Source: Prochlorococcus sp. AG-409-B13 (GTDB lineage: Bacteria > Cyanobacteriota > Cyanobacteriia > PCC-6307 > Cyanobiaceae). Taken from it: a stretch of DNA of 64,000 bases. Of the stretch, positions 39,089-46,085 are shown one piece after another. The notes below the pieces were generated by a model, which was given only the letters and a program-made list of their open reading frames with translations, was not told the origin of the DNA and ran no database searches. Positions within the stretch are counted from its first letter, which is position 1. The number at the start of each line of letters is the position of its first letter. A program made the translations under genes and the position numbers. The DNA lies in the NCBI GenBank assembly GCA_003216035.1, contig QCJM01000001.1, forward strand, positions 62,001-126,000. Direction: 5' to 3'.

Positions 39089-39928
39089 CTAATGATCACG
39101 AACATCCCTACCTCGAAAACGAATTATCAAAGGAACAGTAAGAGTGGCTGGATGACTAATGCCATGCTCCCAAAGACCATCTTCTCCCCAACAATCTCCA
39201 TGATCACCACAAATAATTACCGTCGCTTCTGAAAAACTCTTTAAGAGTTCCGCCAACTGACCATCAACCCACGCAAGACATTCCTGTTGACGGCGAGAAC
39301 TCTCAAGTGCTGAACAATCTGGACCTCCAAAGGGTACACAAGGGCTAGGCCAACGCTTCCAAGGTGCTCCTTCATGCCAATAAGGCACATGAGTTTCTCC
39401 AACATTTAAGAACAGAAAAATAGGCTTATTCAAAGCATGGTTATCCAGTTGATGATCAATCCAGCTCAACTGAGATCCAAGGCTCCAAGTATTACCAGCA
39501 AAATGAAACTTCTCGAAAGGAGCACCTAAAACCTCACCAGTTTCGCTCGCTGGGTTAAACCATTCAACTGCTCCAGTACCTAATGTTAGATATCCAAGTC
39601 TTCTAAAACCTTCAATAAGATTATGCCCTTCTAACTGAAAACCTTCGCAATCTTCTCCTGGATGTCCAGCAAAAGCCATCCTAAAAAGCTTCCCAACTTT
39701 TGGATTAAGCCATGGCTCATTACTTCCAACCACACCTGGAGTAAATCCCATCCAAAAAGCAGCGTGGCTACCATAAGTAAAATAGCTAGGCGCTTGGGCA
39801 CATTGCAGCGTGCCAATAGAAGATAAATTTGGCAAATTACCTAAGGTATTAGCAATATCGAAGGTATCGAATCTACAAGAGTCAAGAGTTATAAAAAGAA
39901 CGCTATCAGTTGAGATTTGACGCATCAT
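39089..39928 (-). CDS. Alkaline-phosphatase-superfamily protein (sulfatase-like, Thr at nucleophile position)
   Basis: A 279-residue metal-dependent hydrolase-like protein. It has the metal-binding FITLDSCRFDTFD at the start, the nucleophile region YFTYGSHAAFWMGF, LNVGETHVPYW and the C-terminal ICGDHGDCWGEDGLWEHG with metal ligands. True sulfatases have Cys or Ser in C-x-P-S-R for formylglycine; here the corresponding motif reads TYGSH, so the nucleophile is probably Thr as in phosphotransferases of this superfamily. It could move or remove phosphate-type groups on a glycan. Several starts are possible; ATG 39928 is taken to limit overlap with the upstream gene. Confidence 0.72.
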   Translation of the reverse strand: MMRQISTDSVLFITLDSCRFDTFDIANTLGNLPNLSSIGTLQCAQAPSYFTYGSHAAFWMGFTPGVVGSNEPWLNPKVGKLFRMAFAGHPGEDCEGFQLEGHNLIEGFRRLGYLTLGTGAVEWFNPASETGEVLGAPFEKFHFAGNTWSLGSQLSWIDHQLDNHALNKPIFLFLNVGETHVPYWHEGAPWKRWPSPCVPFGGPDCSALESSRRQQECLAWVDGQLAELLKSFSEATVIICGDHGDCWGEDGLWEHGISHPATLTVPLIIRFRGRDVRDH

Positions 39929-39936
39929 TTTTCTTT

Positions 39937-41145
39937 TCAAGGCAACCACCATTCTCCTAGAATTTCTTCTTCTTGAAGGCAAACATATCTAATTGCCATT
40001 CTTCCTCCCCAAGAATAAGCAAGATGCAATTCACCTGGGCTACCTTCAAGCAAACTTGGATAAGCAAGTTGTCCATTCAGATGCCAATTTGCAGAGCCAC
40101 AGAAACCTTCGCCCAAATCTATATCTCTAATCCAAGGCCAAGTCTTACCATCATCTTCACTAATTGCTATTGAAAGTGGCCAACGAGTTCTAGGCCAATT
40201 CGCTTCACCCCATGAAAGTGCATTCTCTAATTGAGAAGTAAATGAAAACCGGTTAAATACCAGTGCAAGTCTACCACTCTTTAATCTAATAGCTTGAATT
40301 GAACTATTATTATTTGGAAGATCAATGCTTTCTGGTATTGACCAGTTCTCACCATTAATTGAACCTATCGAGCGATAAATTTGGTCCGCTAAGCGACTTC
40401 GAAAAAACTGCAATAAGGATTTACCATCAGCAGAAGGAACAATAGAGCCATGCACACGTCCTTTACTACATGGAACTTTAATAGGTTCATCGCAAACATT
40501 TCCATTTTTGTCCAAAAGCAGAACCTCACTGTGATCATGTCCAAAGCCACCACCCTTTTCTAAGCTTCTATAAATAGGCAATAACCAACAACCATCAGAT
40601 CTTTTATAAGGAGGATTTCGACAAAATGCTTCCATAGGGAATAAATCCGAAGCCCTAGTCCAACGGCCTCCATTCATCTTGCGGAATTGAGAACGTAATT
40701 TCGCTGTCCATTGCATAGAAAATGTACTATCACTTTGTTGCCATGTATTGTCATTCAAACTACGTGATTCCTGCGACGTATGTACTAATTGAAGTTGATC
40801 ATCTTCCAATAAAAAAAGGAGTGGATTCTGCTCAGATCTTTCCTTGTTCTGCGAAATAACTTTTGGCCTAGACCAAGATCTAGAATTATCTTTTAAAACA
40901 CTTATTACTATACTCATAGCTGCAGTTCCCTCTTGACTGCCAGACATCCAAACACAAGCCAATTGCTTATTTGTAATCCAACAAAGTTGCGGAGCATGAT
41001 TTTGTATCCCAACAGGCTCTAACATTGCCCAACAACCAAGCAAAAGTGGTGATCGAAGAATTTTCCCAAATTTCCATTTCTTATTGAGGTCTAATGCTTT
41101 ATTAGAAGGGCTAAAGGGGGAAGGTAGGGGCTCCAAAGAATCCAT
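39937..41145 (-). CDS. Sialidase-like beta-propeller protein
   Basis: A 402-residue protein with the layout of a six-bladed sialidase. It holds an Asp-box-like motif ISEDDGKTW near residue 330, the strands QNHAPQLCWITN, KGRVHGSIVPSADGKSLLQFF and GQLAYPSLLEG, and a conserved-looking RNPPY region. It shows no signal peptide. It might cleave or bind an acidic sugar, but the arginine triad of true sialidases cannot be proved from inspection. It forms a tight pair with the sulfatase-like gene and is 2 bases downstream of nothing else than the GT4 gene's stop, so it may belong to one transcript with both. Confidence 0.65.
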   Translation of the reverse strand: MDSLEPLPSPFSPSNKALDLNKKWKFGKILRSPLLLGCWAMLEPVGIQNHAPQLCWITNKQLACVWMSGSQEGTAAMSIVISVLKDNSRSWSRPKVISQNKERSEQNPLLFLLEDDQLQLVHTSQESRSLNDNTWQQSDSTFSMQWTAKLRSQFRKMNGGRWTRASDLFPMEAFCRNPPYKRSDGCWLLPIYRSLEKGGGFGHDHSEVLLLDKNGNVCDEPIKVPCSKGRVHGSIVPSADGKSLLQFFRSRLADQIYRSIGSINGENWSIPESIDLPNNNSSIQAIRLKSGRLALVFNRFSFTSQLENALSWGEANWPRTRWPLSIAISEDDGKTWPWIRDIDLGEGFCGSANWHLNGQLAYPSLLEGSPGELHLAYSWGGRMAIRYVCLQEEEILGEWWLP

Positions 41146-41147
41146 AA

Positions 41148-42167
41148 CTAATGAGTCAAAACCTTTTGCAAATTAGGCTCCCAATCTGCGATTGCATTCG
41201 CAACTGAAGTTCTCATTTCCACAGTGGAATATTGCTTGCGAATCAGTTTTGATGTACACGCAAGATCTTTCATTAATGATTTGACATTCTTATCACATAA
41301 ACTGACAAATTCCTTAGCACCTTGAATAAAACCTTTCCAGTCCCCAAAACTCACTTCATAACCTGTACTATTTTTTAATGCAATTTCAAATACCTCCCTT
41401 CCTCCTATCCCCGAATACCCAATCAAATAACACCCACATGCTGCAGCCTCAGCGAGAGGTAGGCCAAACCCTTCTGGGTGTCCAAAAGATAAAAACCCAA
41501 GACTTTCCTGTAATGCAATGGAGACTTCTTGGAGACTAAGGCCTTGCAATGGTTTCAGTTCCCATCCTTGAAACCAAGCTTTTCTTGCCAATAATGCATG
41601 CACTATTTTAGCATCGGCTTTATTCTTTCTAGGCATATAGGCTATTTGTTTGCGCTTAATTGGACCAGGCAAAAATAAATCTGATTCTATAGAGTTTACA
41701 ACCCGGTTTACACGTTTCGAATCTAAACCAAGAGCATCCGTTAAAAACAAAAAATCTGCTTGCGACACACACAAGATATGTGCCAAGCTTGGATGCTGAT
41801 AAGCCTGAAGAACTGCATTAGGATTCATGTCTTGATTCAGTCCAAAAGTATATGAGCCATTCTGGTTAAATAATATCTTGGGTAAGTGAGGTATATATTT
41901 ATCAAGTATGTGAATAAAAGTCTCAGGCAAGATCACAACATCTTGCTCAGGGTTCAGATCCCTTCTTTCCTTTAATTCTTTATATCCAATTGTTGGAACA
42001 TTACTTTGAAACCAGCCAGGATGAAACTCTGGCTTATCCTGAATAACAGTAGCTCTATGCCCAAGAGAATTAATTTGCTCAACCAACCTATGTGCCTGCT
42101 TCACTCCTCCAATCGCTCTATTAATATCAGGATGAAGAGCAAACCAATAACGATATGTCTTCATCAT
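41148..42167 (-). CDS. Family 4-like glycosyltransferase
   Basis: GT-B glycosyltransferase of 339 residues. It has an N-terminal GGVKQAHRLVEQINSLGHRA motif, FNQNGSYTFGLN, and the C-terminal donor site GFLSFGHPEGFGLPLAEAAACGCYLIGYSG with the E-x7-E pattern of GT4. ATG 42167 overlaps the stop of the upstream gene as ATGATGA, so the true start lies here rather than 15 codons upstream. Probably adds a sugar to the surface glycan. Confidence 0.83.
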   Translation of the reverse strand: MMKTYRYWFALHPDINRAIGGVKQAHRLVEQINSLGHRATVIQDKPEFHPGWFQSNVPTIGYKELKERRDLNPEQDVVILPETFIHILDKYIPHLPKILFNQNGSYTFGLNQDMNPNAVLQAYQHPSLAHILCVSQADFLFLTDALGLDSKRVNRVVNSIESDLFLPGPIKRKQIAYMPRKNKADAKIVHALLARKAWFQGWELKPLQGLSLQEVSIALQESLGFLSFGHPEGFGLPLAEAAACGCYLIGYSGIGGREVFEIALKNSTGYEVSFGDWKGFIQGAKEFVSLCDKNVKSLMKDLACTSKLIRKQYSTVEMRTSVANAIADWEPNLQKVLTH

Positions 42168-42727
42168 AAATCCAAAGTTTTTCCATAACACTGGACTTCT
42201 AAAGCAGTCCATCTTGGATTCATTTCATAGATCCTTGTCAAGTCTTTAGCGCTGAACCACTTTTCAATAGTACGAGAATAGCTGTTCCGATTTCTTTCTC
42301 TTGCCAAACGGATACTGCAAGCTTCTTTCCATCCAATAGGCTCAAAATCAGCAAAAGTCTTTAGCAAGTCACCTTTCAGATACTCAAGACGTAAGCAAAC
42401 CCAACTTTCATTAACACCAAGCAGGTCCAGCCACCAATCAGCTGGATACCACTTTTGGTCCTTATGCCTATAAAAAAAACCCTGACACATCATTTGAGGT
42501 TCCAAATCCAAGCCCATCAGCCCTCTCTTATGTTGCCAGTTACTTAGTAACCATTGTGGCAATCGCCGTATGTTAATTACGCGCGTCCGATCCATCAATG
42601 GCGGTAAATTTGGATGATCAATGGGCGGCACATGTTTTAAAGGGCTGGACTGAGGGTCTCGCCAAAGCAAAGGCAAGCCACTCAACTCAAACAATCGGTC
42701 AGTGGTCGTGCCACCAGTTTTAGGCAT
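42164..42727 (-). CDS. Short sulfotransferase-like protein
   Basis: A 187-residue protein that begins directly with the sulfotransferase P-loop, MPKTGGTTTDRLFEL. The RVINIRRLPQWLLSNWQ stretch fits the 3'-phosphate site. It is shorter than usual (most have 220 or more), and the expected beta strand before PKTGG is missing; the frame upstream reads LAWHH and then has no start codon before a stop. It may be an N-terminally trimmed enzyme or start at an unusual codon. Its start codon abuts an ATG on the other strand (CATATG, 42725-42730). Confidence 0.65.
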   Translation of the reverse strand: MPKTGGTTTDRLFELSGLPLLWRDPQSSPLKHVPPIDHPNLPPLMDRTRVINIRRLPQWLLSNWQHKRGLMGLDLEPQMMCQGFFYRHKDQKWYPADWWLDLLGVNESWVCLRLEYLKGDLLKTFADFEPIGWKEACSIRLARERNRNSYSRTIEKWFSAKDLTRIYEMNPRWTALEVQCYGKTLDL

Positions 42728-42820
42728 ATGGTGCCAGGCAAGCTTTTGAGTAAGTATCAGAGGGCTTTAGAAGAGCGACCAGTTAATCTTGCCTTATCTA
42801 ATAGTCATGGACCCAATCAC

Positions 42821-43957
42821 ATGAGCGAGGTCAACGCAAAAAGAAAGCGTGGCCTGCCAGAGGAAGCCCGAAGGCAAAGGGCAGTCGAATCTAATCACTG
42901 GTGGGACAGACAACACTCACTTGTATTACGCCAAACCCCTCGATGGGCACAAAGTTTTGTTCTTGCCTTGATTTTTCTGGGATCAGGTGCAATCCTTGCT
43001 GGTTTTATAATCAGAATCGATGAAGTTGTTAGTTTAAAAGGCAAGTTAGAACCGAGCGGAGGATCAATAGACGTAAAAACTCCTGCAGGGGGATTAATCA
43101 GCAATGTTTATGTGAATGAGGGCGATAAAGTCAAAAAGGGGCAATTGCTAGTTAGGTTCGATACACGGAATGCCTCCAATCGAATTAATTCATATAAAGA
43201 ACAACTTTATGAATTAAATCTCAGTGAAAAAGCAACACTTGCAGCAATGAATTCTCGGAAAGAAACTTTACAAAGAAACTATGAAACAAATATCGATATA
43301 CTAGAGCGAATGAAGCCTTTGGCGAGTGTAGGAGCTCTACAAATGAATGCCATTCTTCAACAAAAAGATAAGGCACTAGATTTAAAATCTCAAGCACAAC
43401 AAATGGATCAAAATATTGCATCATATTTAAGTGAGAATAGACGTCGCCGATCTGAACTAGAGGCACAACTTGCTATAGTTAAAATAAAAAAGCAATATGA
43501 AACTGTTACGGCTCCAATTGATGGTATTGTTTTTCAACTTAAAGCAGGTGCTCAAGGAGTCCTTCGAGACTCCGAGCCAATCCTAAAGCTGATCCCTCAA
43601 GAGGGGCTAACAGCAAAGGTATGGGTAACAAATAAGGATGTTGGGTTCGTCAAAATTGGTCAAAAGGCTGACATTCGTGTCGATGCCTTTGACTATACAC
43701 AATTTGGAACAATTAAGGCCAAAGTCTCTTCAATAGGTGCTGATGTATTACCACCAAATCAAGAGTTTCCAACTTACAGATTCCCTCTTAAACTATCTCT
43801 GAATAAAACTGCATTAAAAGGTGGCGATATCATCGTACCCCTACGAAGTGGATTAGCAATAACTGCAAATCTTAGGCTAAGAGACAAAAGAATTATCGCC
43901 TTAATTAGTGATTTGTTCTCTAGTCAATTCGATGCTTTAAGGAGTTTGAGGCAGTAA
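42821..43957 (+). CDS. HlyD-family membrane fusion protein of a type I secretion system
   Basis: Periplasmic adaptor linking an ABC exporter to an outer-membrane channel. The 378-residue product has an N-terminal cytoplasmic segment, one membrane helix (FVLALIFLGSGAILAGFII), the beta-barrel and lipoyl halves (LISNVYVNEGDKVKKGQLLV and TVTAPIDGIVFQLKAGAQG) and a coiled coil between them. ATG 42821 is chosen; ATG 42728 would add 31 residues and abut the divergent gene's start. The ABC exporter follows at 46.1 kb; the gene's end overlaps a convergent GT4 gene by 38 bases. No TolC-type channel is in the window. Confidence 0.88.
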   Translation: MSEVNAKRKRGLPEEARRQRAVESNHWWDRQHSLVLRQTPRWAQSFVLALIFLGSGAILAGFIIRIDEVVSLKGKLEPSGGSIDVKTPAGGLISNVYVNEGDKVKKGQLLVRFDTRNASNRINSYKEQLYELNLSEKATLAAMNSRKETLQRNYETNIDILERMKPLASVGALQMNAILQQKDKALDLKSQAQQMDQNIASYLSENRRRRSELEAQLAIVKIKKQYETVTAPIDGIVFQLKAGAQGVLRDSEPILKLIPQEGLTAKVWVTNKDVGFVKIGQKADIRVDAFDYTQFGTIKAKVSSIGADVLPPNQEFPTYRFPLKLSLNKTALKGGDIIVPLRSGLAITANLRLRDKRIIALISDLFSSQFDALRSLRQ

Positions 43958-45197
43958 GCTTATCAATAAGTTTCAACCTGTCTCGAATACAGGCTTGCAA
44001 CTCATAATTTTTCTCAACAGTTTTTCGAGCTGACTTCCTTATATGAATATATTTTGACGGGTTTTCCAAAATATCCAAAAGTTTTTTAGACAAGCCTTCT
44101 ACATCCCTAAAGTCAACCAAAAGTCCATTATCACCATGTCGAATAACTTCCTGTACTGGTTCAGTGCGGCTCCCTACTAATAAGCATTCACAACTCATAG
44201 CCTCTAGCATGGACCAACTCAAAACAAAAGGGTAAGTAAAATAAACATGCGCAGAAGAAAGTTGCATTACTTGAATCAATTTAAAATAAGAAACTGTCCC
44301 CAAAACATGAATTCTTTTCCAATCAAGCCTGTCACCAAGTTCATCTTTTAGGCTAGAGAGCCATCCCTTCCCATCTTTCCGCCAAGCTCCATAACTCACT
44401 TGTGGTGTATCTTGACCAACCAGAATTGTTTGAACATTTGGATTTAAGCGTTGAACATCAATAAGGGCCCTGAGAAAAACATGAATCCCTCTATAAGGCT
44501 CAAAAGTCCGATTCACTAAAGTAATCACAGGATCGCCATATTTCAGGGTCATCCCATTAGGTAAAGTCAGCTCAACTCGTGAATTGGAATTTACAACTTT
44601 AGTATTAATACCATCATGGATAACTGAGCAGCGTTGTTGGATTCTTTTAGGGAACTGAGAGCATTGGAATTTTGTAGGGGACAATCCCCAAGACATTGAT
44701 TCAAAACTCGCAAGTAAAGAAAGTGACTTAACCTGAGCAAGAGCTAGTGTTTTCCAATTAGGTGTTGCAGAAAAGCCATCCTCAACAAAGGGATCTTCAA
44801 ACACCATATCCCCATCATCAGCACCATAGAAATATTCCAACAAATGTAGCTGGGGAACTCTGGGGAGCAAATGAGAGAGAAACATCGATTCTCCCCACCC
44901 TGAATGACTAATAATCAAATCAGGCTTATAACCCTTTTTTACTAAAGGCTCAATGGCATTCGCAGCGGCCTCTGCTCGAATCATCTTGGACTCAAGATCC
45001 AGAAGCCCATCTGGAATCTGTGGAGTATTTCCACGAGTTAGAGTATATCCAATTAGCTGATCAACTACAGAGCTCAGGCCTGCTTTTATAAGCCGCTGTT
45101 CCCCAAGAGCAACAATGTGATCTCCGCGTTTTTTAAGCGGTTTGATCAAATGTTGAAATTGCCCAGGGAAGGCTCTATGAACTATGAGCAGCTTCAT
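43920..45197 (-). CDS. Family 4 glycosyltransferase (paralogue A)
   Basis: GT-B glycosyltransferase of 425 residues. It starts MKLLIVHRAFPGQFQHL, has PDLIISHSGWGESMFLSHLL and LEYFYGADDGDM in the N-terminal half, and the donor half has VNRTFEPYRGIHVFLRAL and SWSMLEAMSCECLLVGSRTEPVQEVI. It is clearly related to the product at 53.1-54.4 kb (FHSGWG, EPxRGxxxF, SWSxLEAMxxxCLLV). It lies between hlyD and the isomerase gene on the opposite strand, and may modify the secreted RTX protein or its glycan. Confidence 0.85.
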   Translation of the reverse strand: MKLLIVHRAFPGQFQHLIKPLKKRGDHIVALGEQRLIKAGLSSVVDQLIGYTLTRGNTPQIPDGLLDLESKMIRAEAAANAIEPLVKKGYKPDLIISHSGWGESMFLSHLLPRVPQLHLLEYFYGADDGDMVFEDPFVEDGFSATPNWKTLALAQVKSLSLLASFESMSWGLSPTKFQCSQFPKRIQQRCSVIHDGINTKVVNSNSRVELTLPNGMTLKYGDPVITLVNRTFEPYRGIHVFLRALIDVQRLNPNVQTILVGQDTPQVSYGAWRKDGKGWLSSLKDELGDRLDWKRIHVLGTVSYFKLIQVMQLSSAHVYFTYPFVLSWSMLEAMSCECLLVGSRTEPVQEVIRHGDNGLLVDFRDVEGLSKKLLDILENPSKYIHIRKSARKTVEKNYELQACIRDRLKLIDKLTASNSLKHRID

Positions 45198-45242
45198 TGA
45201 CGGAAAGGCTAACGAGCCATCAATACAATTATCGATTGAGGC

Positions 45243-45247
45243 GGAGG
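45243..45247 (+). promoter_or_regulatory. Shine-Dalgarno deciding a GTG start
   Basis: GGAGG at 45243-45247 lies 10 bases before GTG 45258 and 25 bases before the next ATG (45273), favouring the GTG. Confidence 0.5.
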
Positions 45248-45257
45248 AATTCTAAAG

Positions 45258-46079
45258 GTGCATTCAAACGAAATGATCTGGATCGAATGGTTCAAGCCAC
45301 AACATGCTGAAGAAGTTGAAGCAACTTTTAGAGATTCATTTGAGATACTTCGTCGTTCGCAATTGCTACAAGCTTCTCTCAATGAGTGGTTGCGTCAAAC
45401 CATAGCTCGTGAAGAGAACTGTGAGACACCAAACCAAGAATGGTGCCGAGTAGAAGAATCAAGATGGTGGGCGAGCCAAAGCAAAGCTCCACCTGCCAAA
45501 GAAAAAGAGATCCGTTTAGCCTATCTTGAGAGCAAGTTTCTTAGTCAAGAGATACTAGATGAAAAAATAAAAATACAAGTAAGCTGCAAAGAGTGGGCAA
45601 AAAAGATTTGGGGGTCCTCGCTATCTCAATTATTTCTAGATCAAAAAGATTTATTTGATGAAGTCAACTTCAAAATGATGCGCCTACCAAATAATCGGAA
45701 AAATCTAGCTAACGAGATTTATCACAGATTAAAAGCTAATGAAGCAAAATTCGATAATTTAGCAATGGAGTATGGACATGGTCCAGAAAGAATGCCTGGC
45801 GGTTGTAACAACAAACTTACGCTGGACAAGCCTCAGGCACAATTATCTGCCAGGCTAAAACGTCTCAGTCCTGGAGAATTATCAAAACCCTTTGTAATCG
45901 CAGAATGGATCCTCTTGGTAAAAATGGTAAGCTCCCGCCCCGCAACATTAGATGAACACATCAGTGAAGCATTGCTTCAACGTGCACTTGATAAGTTCCT
46001 GCACTTTGGTGCGACTAGACTTGCAGAGGCAATGTGCGATGGCAGGCTTGTAAGTAATTCTCTCAAAACGATCGAATAA
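45258..46079 (+). CDS. Parvulin-like peptidyl-prolyl isomerase of the secretion locus
   Basis: A 273-residue protein whose residues about 140-240 resemble the parvulin/SurA isomerase domain: KANEAKFDNLAMEYGHGP, RMPGGCNNKLTLDKP, LKRLSPGELSKPFVIAEWI. The N-terminal 130 residues are helical and SurA-like, but there is no signal peptide, so it should work in the cytoplasm. It precedes the ABC exporter by 6 bases and is co-oriented; it may keep the substrate unfolded for export. Isomerases of this type recur next to type I exporters in cyanobacteria. Confidence 0.75.
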   Translation: MHSNEMIWIEWFKPQHAEEVEATFRDSFEILRRSQLLQASLNEWLRQTIAREENCETPNQEWCRVEESRWWASQSKAPPAKEKEIRLAYLESKFLSQEILDEKIKIQVSCKEWAKKIWGSSLSQLFLDQKDLFDEVNFKMMRLPNNRKNLANEIYHRLKANEAKFDNLAMEYGHGPERMPGGCNNKLTLDKPQAQLSARLKRLSPGELSKPFVIAEWILLVKMVSSRPATLDEHISEALLQRALDKFLHFGATRLAEAMCDGRLVSNSLKTIE

Positions 46080-46085
46080 ATTCTG

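Noticed and set aside
39089-39928. True arylsulfatase
   Set aside because: The Cys/Ser of the formylglycine motif is missing; the site reads TYGSH.
42728-42820. N-terminal extension of the HlyD protein from ATG 42728
   Set aside because: It would leave no gap to the divergent gene, and ATG 42821 leaves a normal cytoplasmic segment before the membrane helix.
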